This document shows, piece by piece, positions 19,860-30,828 of a DNA stretch of 64,000 nucleotides (the first letter of the stretch is position 1; each line of letters opens with the position of its first letter). The stretch lies in the NCBI RefSeq assembly GCF_023065955.2, contig NW_026622997.1, positions 12,076,001-12,140,000 on the forward strand. Reading direction: 5' to 3'. The DNA is from Ursus arctos. Taxonomy: Eukaryota; Chordata; Mammalia; Carnivora; Ursidae. Both the position numbers and the translations under genes were made by a program. The notes beneath the pieces were generated by a model. That model searched no databases. It had not been told where the DNA came from and saw only the letters and a list, made by a program, of their open reading frames with translations.

Positions 19860-20370
19860 AACCAATTCAGTGATTTCAGCCTAGAGCTCTCTGGCAAGCA
19901 CCATGTTTATGCGTAAAATTGCACACCTTCCCCAAATGTTGTCCACGTACTTCAGACTCCGCCGTGCAAAACCGTGGTCTCTGCCTCCTGTGTTGTCCCT
20001 TGTGTTCAGTTCATGTCACCATCTTCCTGTTCACCCGTGCTAGAGATCTGAGAGCCAGTCTGGAGTTCTCCCTCTTCTTTACCACTAGACAGGATCTCCT
20101 AAATGTGTGTTTAAGTGCCCATCCTTCCCATACTCACCACCCGGCTCGAGTCCAGGCAGTCAGCCTCTCTTGCTCTGACTGCTGCAAGCACTTTCTGGTT
20201 GTTCTCGGCGATTCTCAAATCAGTCCCAGTTGTGGACACCTGGGCAATGGCCTGGGCTCTCTCCCCCGTGCTCTTCCGGGGATAGCACCACACATCCTTC
20301 AGCAGTTTGATCAGGTTATCACCTCCTCCAGGAAGGCTTACAGGTCTACCTAGAAAGATTGGACCGACTG
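19860..20370 (+). repeat. Probable L2 LINE, 5' part of a long copy
   Basis: CT-rich, codon-like composition with phrases resembling the L2 reverse-transcriptase strand, for example AGTCAGCCTCTCTTGCTCTG and ACTGCTGCAAGCACTTTC near 20155-20195. It precedes a clear L2 in the same orientation. Assignment of this part is weaker. Confidence 0.5.
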
Positions 20371-20599
20371 AGAAGACACTATTTAAGATGGGGCTGGAAG
20401 GACCACGAGGCACGAGTGTAGTCCTTCCCAACACCCACTGAGTCTTAAAAAACAAAATTCAAAATCGACGTAAGCTCTTGCCATTTTCCCAAAGGCGTTC
20501 TTTAAAGGTTGTTAGGTTTATATGAAGCCATCTACTGCCACCTTATGGCAAAAAGTTGAAAAGAAAGCCCCACGCAAAAAAGTTCTGCTAACTTGAAGC

Positions 20600-22240
20600 C
20601 TGATCCTGGCTCCTGTTACAATGAATGAATTATTCGGTGCTCCATCTAAGAACACCACCTCTTCTCATGCACTGGACACTGTCCTCTCTCACTCACCCAA
20701 AGACGGTGCTCCTAGTATTTCCCTCTGTCCCACATCATCGATTTTCCTCTCCCTATGGACACCTCCCATCAGGACTCGAAACTCCTGATACTCACGATCT
20801 TAAAACAAAACAAAACAACAGAACAAATGCCTTACCTCCACCACCCCCAACTCCTCTCTAGTGACCACCCCATTTCTCTGCTCTCCTTTACGGCAAATCG
20901 CTGCAAAAAGATTTCCTCTACGTGCTGTCCTCACTTTCTCTTTTCTTTTCTTGTCCTCTCTTGAGTTTATTCCCAGTTGGCTTTTTGCCTCTAGCACTCT
21001 ACCTAGACAGCTGAGTCAAGGCCAGAAATGACTTCCACATTGCCAAATCCAGTAGTCAAGTCTCAGTCCTCATCTTGACCCAACTGTAGCTGACGTCATT
21101 GCTGAGTCTCTTCTTGAAACACTTTCCCCACACCCAGACTCCACTCTCTCCTGGCTCTCCCATGTTGCAGGCCATTCCTTCTCAGCACGCATTACCGGTT
21201 TCTCCTTTTACTTCTAATCCTTAAATATTGTAATGTCCACAGCTCAATCTTCTGGCCTCTTCCTTACTTACATGTACTTCACAGGCCCTCCCGTCCAGAC
21301 CCCCATTCAGGACCACTCATATGCTGTTCACTCCAAACTACTCCTGCCTTTGCCCCTGAATTTCAGACTGGACATCACCGCTGTGTGCCTAATGCGTATC
21401 TTCAGATCAAGCATATTTAAAATTGAACTGTTGATTTCTTCCCAAATCCCCATCCTACCGGCCCTCCTCCAGTTTCCGTAATCTCAGTAAACTGCAATAT
21501 CATGCTTGCAGTGGCTCATCTTGCACTATTTTTTTTGATACTCACATCGAACCCATTGGGAAATCCCATTGACTTGATCAAGCATTTTACCATTTCCTTC
21601 CACCACCACTCCCATCAGCCTCGTTCAAGCCCACATCACCCTTAGACATTAAACTCTTACTCGGTCTCCCTGCTTCTGCCTTGTCCCTCTTATGGCCTGT
21701 TTCTCCACCTAGGGGCCAGGGGCCAGCATGGTCCTTTAAAACTGGAAATGAGGCCATGTCACTTCTCTGCTCAAAATCACCCAATGGCACCCCAAAATCA
21801 CGGAGTAAAACGCAAGATTCTCACTGAGATCCTCAAGGCCCTACAGGGTCTGTGCCTCACCCAAGCCTCTGGTCTCACCTCCCATCATTGTCTCCTGCAC
21901 TCACCCTGCTCCAGCCTCCTCAAGCATGAGAGGCTTGGTCCCATCTGTTGCCCTCCCCCTTCCTTCTGCCTGAAAAGCTTGGTTCTTACATCCTCCAGTT
22001 CTCTGCTTTTAAGTCTTACCAAAGAGGCCTTTCCAGAGCATCCTACTGAAACCTGCTTTTCATCCCTTTCTCCTGACTGTGTTAATTTAGTTCTGTCGCA
22101 TTCATTACCTAATATAGCTTACATTTTTATGCGAGTTTCATGAGCGCAATGCCACATCCCCAGAGCCTACAGCAGTGCTGGCACACAGTAGGCATACAAT
22201 ACATATTTCTTGGGTGAATGAATGAATGAGGGTCACTGTC
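20600..22240 (+). repeat. Long L2 LINE remnant (sense)
   Basis: Over 1.6 kb in L2 order: ATCTTCTGGCCTCTTCCTTA, CATATGCTGTTCACTCC, TGAATTTCAGACTGGACATC, AAATTGAACTGTTGATTTCT, AGGCCATGTCACTTCTCTGC with TCAAAATCACCCAATGGCAC. CTCAAGGCCCTACAGGGTCT and CCTGAAAAGCTTGG follow. It ends GGCACACAGTAGGCATACAA and a GAATGAATGAATGA tail at about 22216-22230. The reverse-transcriptase strand is riddled with stops. One of the longer ancient pieces in the window. Confidence 0.88.
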
Positions 22241-22369
22241 CTAGGTGATCCAATCTCAAAAGAAGGAATGTATTCTCTCTAATTCATCTACTTCTGCTCA
22301 AAGAAGCAACAGCAACACTATCTTCGAGCAATTTCTTTACTTAAAAATATCTGTAAGACTTCAGTTTTG

Positions 22370-23395
22370 TAGAGCATTCTTCAGTTCACAGCCAAATGGA
22401 GAGGAAGATACAGCGATTTCCCATATACCCCCTGCACCACCATTTGCACGGCCTCCCCCATTTCAACACTTCCCACTAGAGTGGAACATAGGTTACGATT
22501 GATGAGCCTGCACTTCCCGCCGTAATCACCCAAAGTCCATGACTTACATTACGGTTCACTCCTGGTGCTGCACACTCTGGGTTTGGGCAGATGTATAATG
22601 AAATGGATCCATCATTATGGCATCAGGCAGGGTATTCCTGCTGCCCTAAAAATCCTCTGTGCCCTCCCTATTCATCCCACCCTTGCAACCCCTGTCAGCC
22701 ACTAATCTTCTGACTGTCTCCCTAGTTTTGAATTTCCCACAATGTCATAGAGTTGGACACATACAGTACGTGGTCTTCTCAGATTGGTTTCTTTCACTTA
22801 GTCATACGCCTTTAAGGTTGTTTCGTGTATTTTTATGGCTTGACAGCTCATTTCTTTTTAGCACTAAATAATATTCCATTGTCTGGATGGACCAGAGTTT
22901 ATTTATCCATTCACCTTCTGAAGGACATCTTGGTTGCTTCTGAGATTTGGCAACTATCAATAAAGCTGCTAATAACATCTGTGTGTAGGTTTTTGTGTGG
23001 ACATAAGCTTTTAACTCCTTTGGGTAAATATCAAGGAGTGCAGTTGCTGGATCATATGGTGAGACTATGTTTAGCTTTGTAAGAAACCACCAGTCTGTCT
23101 TCCAAAGTGGCTCTACCATTTTGCATTCCCACCAGGAATGACTGAGAGTTCCCATGGTTTCATATCCTCACCAGGGTTCGGCGCTGTCAGTGTTCTGGAT
23201 TTTGGCCTTTCTCATAGACACGTAGTGGTATCTCATTCTTGTTTTAACTTGCATTTCCCTGATGACTTATCATGTGCAGCATCTTTTCATATGCTTATTT
23301 GCTGTCTGTCTATCTTCTTTAGTGAGCTGTCTGTTAAAGTCTTTGGCTCTTTTTGAGATCAGTTTGTTTATTGTTGAGTTTTAATCTTTAACCTT
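22370..23395 (-). repeat. L1 ORF2 tail and 3' UTR (antisense)
   Basis: Left end TTCTTCAGTTCACAGCCAAA and TTTCCCATATACCCCCTGC, middle TTTCTTTCACTTAGTCATAC and AATAATATTCCATTGTCTGG, right end AACTTGCATTTCCCTGATGA and AAAGTCTTTGGCTCTTTTTG. Uninterrupted antisense L1 of about 1 kb, 5'-truncated in ORF2. It ends before a poly-T run at about 23394-23408. Confidence 0.93.
22802..23155 (-). pseudogene. L1 ORF2 C-terminal remnant
   Basis: A 117-codon frame with HSWWECKMVEPLWKT, a VSPYDPATALL phrase, a YTQMLLAALLIVAKSQ phrase and GEWINKLWSIQTMEYY. This is the carboxy-terminal region of L1 ORF2. Endonuclease and reverse transcriptase are absent, so it is a relic. It is the same protein region as at 11772-12110 but a different L1 lineage. 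Confidence 0.9.
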
Positions 23396-23408
23396 TTTTT
23401 TTTTTTTC

Positions 23409-24784
23409 ATGGAAAGAAGCTGCCATTGCTAATTGCTTCTCTGTGGAGATGCAGACAGCAAGTCAGATTTTCTCTGTTCCAGGAAGGGTCCAGTGAGCCC
23501 CTTTTTTAAGGGAAATGCGCAGCAAGCCTTGTCCTGCGGGGACGGGGATGGGGCAGGGCCCTTTTGATGGCTTGATTGAAGCTACTCATTCCTCTGGTCA
23601 CCAAAGCGTAGAAGGGAAAGAAACTTTCTGTGAGGAAAGAAATGGAAATTCCAGTCTTTTCCCTTTCGAGGTTGAATGTTATTTGGACACCTACAGATTG
23701 AGATGGGTTCAGGCTGAGGGCAGTTCTACAGAGAGAAGGGACCTCTGTGGCCTTCCTCAGGCCACTGGCCACGAGGGAAGGGAAGGGGGAGTCTGGTCCG
23801 GTGACCTGGGCTCAAAAGGATGGTTTGGTTGTGATGAGGGAAAGATTGTTCCGAAGTAGTGATGGGTGGGGACACCCGTCTGCCTGCCGTGGGGTGCATG
23901 CTTGTAGGGGGACCTTGGGAGCCCGAGCTGGTTTGGGTGTGTGGCTTCCTGTGCGGAAATACCCTTGAAAAGTAGGATTTTGCTGCCTTGAAGAAATGCT
24001 ATGTCTTGAAACCCACAGTAGCACCAGTGATTTCTTTGAATCAGACAAGATGAGTGGTTAATTGTAGCTTTTGGGATCCTCACTGCCTGGCCGGGCAGCT
24101 AAATCGGGAGCAGCCCAGTTCTGGGGGTGGCTGTGGTTTCCTTCAGCCCCAAGGGCATCTGTCTCAGTTTTGCTTCATGCGACCGGAGGGGACCGGCTTT
24201 GGAGACACTAATAAGCACAGGGGTGTGGGGGGTTGGACAATGCTAAGACGTTGGCGGGAAGCCACAAGTGGGAGATGTTGAACTTCCTGCTAATCGGGCA
24301 TGTTGCAGCCTGAACCGAATTCAGTTTGAAAACTGAAAGCAGTGCTGGCTCCTCGTGCACGAAGCCGGTGGGGCGGCTCGGTCTGGTTATGGAAGAGTCT
24401 GGTGTCCTCTACAGAAACAATGTTGCAGGGCACAACATTCCTGCCTCTGTCGGTCCAGCTGCCCACTCTCTAGCTCACATCCTTGTTTCTGATGGCCCTC
24501 CATCACACCCAGGTGAAACCCAGCCTGGACTGATCCAGGTCTTTCTCCCTGTTCCCACCCCTGTGCCCGGGAGGACACCACGAGATCCAGCCTGGTGCTG
24601 GTGGAGGTGGATGGGCCCCCATCGCTACCCCTCCATCCCTTTAACTTCCCTCTTCACGTGTTGTTTGCTTCCCTCACAACGACAGCTTGACCACTTCCCC
24701 TTCACTCTGAAAATGGAGACCGACAGACGGAAACATCGTTCACTTTCCCCACCAAAGCTATTCCCTTTGCAACGTCTGGAATGA
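23409..24784. other. Unrecognised, relatively GC-rich unique sequence
   Basis: Nearly 1.4 kb without a repeat I recognise. The longest frames are 152 codons (24326-24784, +), 114 codons (23515-23859, +) and 108 codons (23757-24083, -). None has a domain, and the plus and minus frames overlap. It could hold an untranslated exon or regulatory DNA, which the sequence alone does not show. Confidence 0.4.
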
Positions 24785-25005
24785 TAATAACTGAATATGA
24801 AGTGCGAGCTTACAATGACCCAGCCTTGCCCTAAATGCTTCACTGGCCAACTCACTTCATCTGCTGTTTGGCCTTTTTTCACTTACACCAACAAACCTCA
24901 CGGCACAGAGAGACTGAGTGACCGGACGGAGCTCGCAGGACTCCTCCTGGGCAGAACGGAGGTCTGAACTCAGGCAAACTGAGTCCAGAGGGCCCAGCAC
25001 CTGTT
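24785..25005 (-). repeat. MIR SINE (antisense)
   Basis: ATGATAATAACTGAATATGA, CCCTAAATGCTTCACTGGCC, AACTCACTTCATCTGCTG, AGAGAGACTGAGTGACCGG, AGGTCTGAACTCAGGCAAAC, GTCCAGAGGGCCCAGCACC. Nearly complete antisense MIR, eroded. Confidence 0.8.
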
Positions 25006-25057
25006 AAGACTCCTGGAACACATGAGCACAGGGTGCTGCATAAAAATGTGTTCAGTG

Positions 25058-25262
25058 GGGGCGCCTGGGTGGCGCAGCGGTTAAGCGTCTGCCTTCAGCT
25101 CAGGGCGTGATCCCGGCGTTGTGGGATCGAGCCCCACATCAGGTTCCTCCGCTATGAGCCTGCTTCTTCCTCTCCCACTCCCCCTGCTTGTGTTCCCTCT
25201 CTCGCTGGCTGTCTCTATCTCTGTCGAATAAATAAAATCTTAAAAAAAAAAAACTTAAAAAA
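25058..25262 (+). mobile_element. CAN-SINE, young subfamily (sense)
   Basis: A box TGGCGCAGCGG (25070-25080) and B box GGATCGAGCCC (25124-25134) are intact. The body CACATCAGGTTCCTCCGC is followed by CT-rich sequence, GAATAAATAAAATC and a mixed A tail. Perfect 16-bp target duplication AAAAATGTGTTCAGTG at 25042-25057 and 25263-25278. Confidence 0.98.
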
Positions 25263-25278
25263 AAAAATGTGTTCAGTG

Positions 25279-25855
25279 ACTCTACTGAGGAATGCATGAA
25301 TCTGTGAGAGCACAGAGTTTGAGCTCAGCTTTAATTGGGATCCCAGGCAGCTCAAGGGGAAAATAACAATGATTTGGGGGAGGCGGAGGTGGTGAAACAG
25401 AGTCAAGTTATATTTAATTTTCCAATGCAAAAATTATACCCACTAACTGAAGAACGTATGAAAGAATCACAAAAGTATAAAGAAGAAAAACAAAGCCGCT
25501 AGGAGAACCAGTGATATTTGTTCCCTTTCGAAATTCAGGTATCTTTGGAAAAAATAATACGTGAGGCTCCTGTCATTCATATAATGTCATGCGAGTGAAT
25601 TTGAGACCCTTTTTGAAACCAGTTGGGATAAATGCTGAAGGGTAAGGCTGCCCACTGCTTATCTTCCTCCCTCCTCTAATTGATAGAGAACAGATGCAAG
25701 GACCCAAATGAGGATTGAAAAATTGATTTTATTACTGACGACAATGCAAGGGCCTGGCCCTGCAATGCCAGATTACAGAATGTACCTGGGCCTCCTATAT
25801 CCTTCTCCAAACTAGACCCGTGTGAGTGGACAGGAAGGCCTGGCTGACTCACAGT
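25279..25855. other. Unrecognised sequence
   Basis: No repeat family or exon recognised. Short frames without domains only. Confidence 0.4.
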
Positions 25856-26262
25856 ATCAGTCAAGGTTGTCCAGACAAACAGAGCCAATAGGAAATGTAC
25901 AGATTTATATAGAGAGATTTCTTTGAAGGGGTTGGCTCACTCTATTATGGAGGCTGTCAAATTCAAGATCTAGAGGGTGGGCTGGCAGCCTAGAGACGCA
26001 GGGAAGAGCCAATGTTGTAATTCAAATCAAAACTCCATCTGCTGACAGAATTCCTTCTTGCTTGGGAAGGTCAGTCTTTTTGCTCTAGTCAGGGTTTCCA
26101 CTGATTAGATGAGGCCCACCCCTATTACGGCAGATAATCTGCTTTACTCATGATCTCCTAGTTTAAATGTCAATTTCATCCAAAAACACCCTCGTAGAAA
26201 CATTCAGAATAATGTTTGACCAAATATCTGGGGATGGTGGGCCAGCCAAGTTGACCCAGAGT
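25856..26262 (-). repeat. ERVL-type LTR (MLT2-like, antisense)
   Basis: GTTGTCCAGACAAACAGAGC, GTTGGCTCACTCTATTATGG, TTCCACTGATTAGATGAGGC, AGATAATCTGCTTTACTCAT, AATAATGTTTGACCAAATAT and AGCCAAGTTGACCCAGAG. Solo LTR with no retroviral gene attached. Confidence 0.87.
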
Positions 26263-26861
26263 TACACTCACCTAGGCTTAGGTGTCAAACTTGGGGAGTG
26301 ATCTCCTTTCCCCAGCCAGAGGTCTAGATGACAGGGGGACCTACGACATGGAGGCTGGAGGTGGAGAGCTCATTGTCTTTGACCTTTGACATCCTCAAGG
26401 GCTCAGAGCCAGTTGTTGAACACAGTGTACTTGGGAACTTGGTCTAACTCGAGTCAGTCCCTGGCCAAGGACAGAGAGACTCAGAACTGTAGAATGCTGG
26501 AGCTGGAACAGGGTGGGGTTTGTCTTCTTTCCAGCTTGACCCCCATCTGCTTGCTTGTCAGGTGAGAGAATGAGGCCCATCTGTTCATTATGTAATGCAC
26601 TTCTGAGTTCTCCTCCTGCCCCGATCAGGATTTCACTTTCTCACGGGTATGAAGTTTGATTTGTCCCTGATGTTCTTGGAAATAACCTTTCAAGGTTACA
26701 TAGAAGTGATTAGGCGGAAGTAGGCTGGTGGTGTTGGTATATAGGGAAGAGCGTGAGGGGGATGTCGGGTGGGGTTGGGGCAAAGGTCGTTTGGTGTGTA
26801 CTGTTTGTTCAGCAGAAGAGGAAGTGCACAGCACAGGTGTGGAACAGCTATCAGACATGCT
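26263..26861. other. Unrecognised sequence between opposed LTRs
   Basis: About 600 bp between two oppositely oriented LTRs. No gag, pol or env-like frame. Frames of 61 and 99 codons on the minus strand have no domain. Confidence 0.45.
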
Positions 26862-27219
26862 GTGATGGTTAGCGGTATGCGTCCTCTCCCCTGGCCACAG
26901 GGGCTCCCATACCTGGTTAAACATTATTTCTGGGTATGACTGTGAGGGTGTTTCTGGAAGGGATTACTGTCAGAATCCGGGGCCGAGCAAAGCAGTGTGG
27001 GTGGTGCTCATCCAATCTGTGAGGGCCCCGGCAGAACAAAAATGTGGAGAAAGGAAGGATTCAGTCTTTCTGCCCAAGTGCTTGAGTTGGGATAGCCATC
27101 TTCTTGTCACCTTGGACGGGGCTTACCCCACTGGCTTCCCTGGTTCTCCAGCTTGCAGACAGTAGATCATAGAATCATGAGCTGATTCCTCAGAGTAAAT
27201 ATGTATGTATGTATATATG

Positions 27220-27250
<31 letters not shown>

Positions 27251-27402
27251 ATCTATCTATGTATCTATGTACCTAACCGTGTATGTATGTATCTATCTAT
27301 GTATCTACCTATTATGTATCTATGTATCTATATTTATCCTATAAATATCTATATTTGTTTCTCCAGACAACCCTGACTGCTACAGTACCTTATTTATTGT
27401 GG
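26862..27402 (+). repeat. ERVL-type LTR (MLT2-like, sense)
   Basis: GCTGTGATGGTTAGCGGTAT, TTAAACATTATTTCTGGGTA, GTGAGGGTGTTTCTGGAAGG, TCTCCAGCTTGCAGACAGTA and GAATCATGAGCTGATTCCTC, then a microsatellite and TTGTTTCTCCAGACAACCCT with GACTGC. The order is the mirror of the LTR at 25856-26262. Confidence 0.83.
27200..27335 (+). repeat. (TATC)/(TATG) compound microsatellite
   Basis: TATG units, then about eight TATC units, then mixed TATG/TATC. It sits in the 3' part of the LTR, at the position matching the TATC tract at 17126-17190. Confidence 0.95.
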
Positions 27403-27480
27403 CTCGAATAGTGTTCAGTCTACACCCTTAGTACTGGGTCACTTAAATGGAATGGCAGGCTCCAGGAGTCCTCGTTTTTC

Positions 27481-28189
27481 CAGTCCTCATTATCTGAGTT
27501 TCTGAAGTTATAGAGTTACACCAAAAAGCAAAAATAGACACATCATGAAAATATTAAGTAATGGATTGGCCACATGTAAAAATCTTCCTTTGCTCAAACA
27601 TCTGTCCCAGAGACCAAATACCTCTGATTGGAGCTGGTGGTGTAAACACTCAGGGATCTGGTGCCAAAGCCAACGGGCTGCACGGTGACAATGCAAACTT
27701 GGCAAGAGGGAGGGCTTTCCATGCAGCTGATGAAAATGATGGAGAATCCCCGCTCAGATCTCATGCAGAGCCGTGAGCCAAGGAGGCTCTGGCAGCAGGA
27801 GGCCAGTTAAGGAATGAAGAAGAAGGGCAAGTTTATCAGCAAATCAGGATCGATTCTTCAAAATGGGATGATTTAAACATCAAAGGGTTGAGAGAATCCC
27901 TTGGGAGAGTTGATGCAGTCTGCAGATATTTTTGTAAAATTTTATTTTTTCTGATTGAATTCTGTAATTACACAATTGCAGATTTCAATCAGAAAAATGA
28001 TCCTCCTTTGTAAAAGCCTGATTTATTTCTTGTTCATTTCGAAAAGCAGCTAATGGTTCAAATTATAATGGAAATGTTGTTAGATACAAGAAACACTTAT
28101 TTAATTTTACTGTTCCAGATAAAATTTCAACCCAAACTTTTTTTTTCATTGTTTCCTTGATAACCATTATCCTTGGATAATGAGGACTG
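27481..28189. repeat. TIR-bounded block, possible old DNA transposon
   Basis: Ends are perfect inverted copies over 14 bp: CAGTCCTCATTATC at 27481-27494 and GATAATGAGGACTG at 28176-28189. The left end then reads TGAGTTTCTGAAG and the phrase GAAAATATTAAGTAATGG occurs inside, both reminiscent of pogo/Tigger elements. No transposase frame survives and a TA target duplication is not visible. Class assignment is inference. Confidence 0.5.
27946..27997. repeat. 24-bp-arm hairpin, 4-nt loop
   Basis: Arms 27946-27969 and 27974-27997 pair across the loop ACAC with one T:T mismatch (27960/27983) and one T:G pair (27965/27978). Inner arm wording is TTCTGATTGAA against TTCAATCAGAA. It lies inside the TIR-bounded block. 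It could be a cruciform, a transposon relic or a transcribed stem. Confidence 0.85.
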
Positions 28190-28829
28190 TTTTCCATATG
28201 CTGGGGTGGGAAAAGCCTCCCTCAGCAAGACACAAAAGGCCAAAGGAAAAGACTGTCATAACTGACCACTAAACATGTGATAATTTTGCGTGGCAGACTG
28301 ATTAAAAGGCCCGCAACTCACTGGGTGAAAATCTGGGTAGAATGTATAATCGCTAAAGGTTAATAGCCATGACATTTAGGAAGCAAATTCAAATCACTAA
28401 GAAAAAGAAAAGTAACTCGTCAACATCGGTAAAATTTGTGGCTGGTGGACTCACAGAAGAAGAAAAAGGGGACCAAGGGTGGAGAATGGATCACAGACCT
28501 GTGAAAAGGTATCGACACTTTTCATGGTAATCTGGGGAGTGCAAAATAAAACATCTGAACACCATTTCAACCCACAGGCTGCCAAAGACTGGAGATAACA
28601 TCTGTACCGGCTCAGGTGCAAATATATATACACTCGGGCACGCATCTTCTCTTGGAGACACGACTTAGTACTGTCTAGCTAAGTTAAAAGATGTACGTCT
28701 TTGAATACAGCAATTCCACCGCTAGGAATGGAAACCTGTCCCACAGACATACTCATACGTGCTCACACAGAACTGCCTACAAGTTGTTTGATAAAATATT
28801 ATCGTAGAAAAATGGGAAATATTGCCATT
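28190..28829. other. Unrecognised sequence
   Basis: No exon or repeat recognised. The phrase TACAGCAATTCCACCGCTAG with AATGGAAACC near 28706-28735 hints at a scrap of L1 ORF2, too short to call. Confidence 0.4.
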
Positions 28830-29040
28830 ACTATGAATAACAGCTAATACTTACAGAAAGCCTTCTCTGGGTCAGCGCTTGCAGAAGCACTTTACATAAA
28901 TGAACTCACTTAATCCCCTGTGACAACCCTGTCAGTGCTTTCATGAGCCTCATTGTCCAGATGAAGGACACGAAACAGCAAAGAGGCAGTTTATTCATGG
29001 CCTCGAGCTAGCAGGAGGCAGAACTGCAACGGGCTGCTAC
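28830..29040 (-). repeat. MIR SINE (antisense)
   Basis: ACAGCTAATACTTACAGAAA, CTGGGTCAGCGCTTGCAG, GCACTTTACATAAATGAACTC with ACTTAATCCCC, ACAACCCTGTCAGTGCTTTC, TTGTCCAGATGAAGGAC, AGCTAGCAGGAGGCAGAACT. Nearly full antisense MIR. Confidence 0.85.
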
Positions 29041-29193
29041 CCCAGGCGGTCTGGCACAAGTCTGTCGTACCACCTACATCCAGTATAGAGGGGCTTAAAT
29101 AAATCAGAGAAAATCCTTGCAAGCAATACCAAGACCCCCTGTAAAATGAAATAAATGGGTGGCAGAGTAATCACATTTATGGAATATGCAAAC

Positions 29194-29224
<31 letters not shown>
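29194..29224 (+). repeat. (TG)n microsatellite
   Basis: About 14 pure dinucleotide units following TGCAAACTGTA. Confidence 0.97.
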
Positions 29225-29228
<4 letters not shown>

Positions 29229-29272
29229 GCACAGAAAAGGGCAAAGTGGAAGAAACACACAGACCGTTCTTA

Positions 29273-29466
29273 TCTTTTTTTTTAAAGATTTTATTTATTT
29301 ATTTGAGAGAGAGAGAGAGCAAGCACGAGCAGCAACAGACAAAGGGAGAAACGGGCTCTCCGCTGAGCAGGGAGCCCGATGAGGGACTCAACCCCAGGAC
29401 CCTGGGATCATGACCTGAGCCGAAGGCAGACGCTTAACCAACTGAGCCACCTAAGTGCCCCCCCCC
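29273..29466 (-). mobile_element. CAN-SINE (antisense)
   Basis: Poly-T, AAAGATTTTATTTATTTATT, GAGAGAGAGAGAGCAAGCAC, body, TGACCTGAGCCGAAGGCAG and head GAGCCACCTAAGTGCCCCC. Target copies GACCGTTCTTA (29262-29272) and GACTGTTCTTA (29467-29477) differ at one base. Confidence 0.96.
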
Positions 29467-29477
29467 GACTGTTCTTA

Positions 29478-30389
29478 CTGATTGCATGTGCTGAGGGACA
29501 TGTGACTGGGGGCCGGGAGTAGGGGGTGCTGGTAAAAGCAGACTCTCATTTCTGTTCTATATTCTACTTGCTGTTCTATTCTAGTCTATATTCTCATCGT
29601 TGATTTTTTAAGATATGATATTTATGACATGTATCCTTTTCAAAGGTCAAAGCCAAATACTAAGGGGTTGCAGGTACTTCTGACGTGGTCTCTGAAGAGC
29701 TTAGTTTGTGGCTCAGGGATTGTTTCCATGTTTTACCAGGGGATGAAGAGCAGCTCGTGGGCAGAGGGACCTCCATGGTTGAGGGTGCGGGAGCCATGGG
29801 TGGGCAGCTCTCTCCCTCAAGTGGGGCTCCTTCGCTGGACTCATCCCAGCCCCGGTCATGGAGCCGAGTGGGAAAAGAGGGAAATTTCTCACCTGTTACC
29901 ATTTATGAGAGGCCTCTTCCTAACTGCAATAATCTACACTGTCAGCCATGCCATGGCACCCATCTCGTGAAGGCAGTATTTATTTGTTAAGTAAGGATAC
30001 AGCGGGGACAGGAGAGACATGGGAGGTGTATTGACACTCGTGCCCTGAATGGAGCAATGACAGGCTTTATTATATTAATTATGTCATTTTGAATTGGCAA
30101 GCCCACAGACATTTACAGTCTCACTTGCCCTCCTCAACTGTAGAATTTGAAAACTAAAAATACTCACTTTCCCAGACTTCTGTGCAGCTGGAGGGTGACC
30201 ACGTGACCCAGTCCTGTTCCGTGAGATGTTCATCGTCATCACTGACTGGACTTCGGTACAGCTTCCTAAAGGCCCAGTCTAGACTAGAATGACCCATCAG
30301 ACTTTTGCTCTTCCCCCCTTTTCTCCTGAGCAGACCACAGATGCCTGGAAACATACTGTCGTCCTATATCTATGAAGATGAAAGTCCCA
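29478..30389. other. Unrecognised sequence
   Basis: No repeat or exon recognised. The 113-codon (29629-29970) and 101-codon (29685-29990) frames overlap in two plus-strand phases, a sign of chance rather than coding. Confidence 0.4.
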
Positions 30390-30828
30390 CACTATTAATT
30401 TCCCGGGGCCGCCATAACTGGGTGGCCTAAAACCACAGAAATGTATCCTCTCACTGTTCTGGGGGCTAGAAGTTCAAAATAGAGGTGTCAGGAGGGCCAT
30501 GTCCCCTCTGAAGTCTCTAGGAGAGGATCCTTCCTTGCCTCTTTTTGTCTTCTGGTGTTGCCGGTGATCCTTGGCGCTCCTCGGCTTGTAGAAGCGTCAC
30601 GCTGGTCTCTGCCTCTGTTGTCACATGCCCTTCTCTCTGTGTCTGTGTCTCTTCTTCTCTTATAAGGACCAGTCATATTGATTTAGGGTCTACCCTACTC
30701 CAGCATGACCTCATCTGAACATGATTACATCTACAAAGACCTTGTTTCCAAATAAGATCACATTCACAAGTACCAGGGGTCAAGACATGGACACACTTGG
30801 GGGGGGGTCATAAAGCACACTAAACATT
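30390..30828 (-). repeat. MLT1-type MaLR LTR (antisense)
   Basis: CCCGGGGCCGCCATAACTGG, GTGGCCTAAAACCACAGAAA, CTGTTCTGGGGGCTAGAAGT, CTTATAAGGACCAGTCATAT, CATGACCTCATCTGAACATG with ATTACATC, CAAATAAGATCACATTCACA, GACATGGACACACTTGG. Solo LTR, non-coding. Confidence 0.9.

Noticed and set aside
24326..24784. 152-codon plus-strand frame as a possible exon
   Set aside because: No domain, no supporting neighbour, and an antisense frame overlaps it. Composition alone can explain it.
25058..25262. Possible tRNA gene, because A and B boxes are intact
   Set aside because: The tRNA-like part continues into the CAN-SINE body with A tail and target duplication. It is a retroposon.
25856..27402. A provirus bounded by two LTRs
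   Set aside because: The LTRs point in opposite directions and the 600 bp between hold no retroviral gene.
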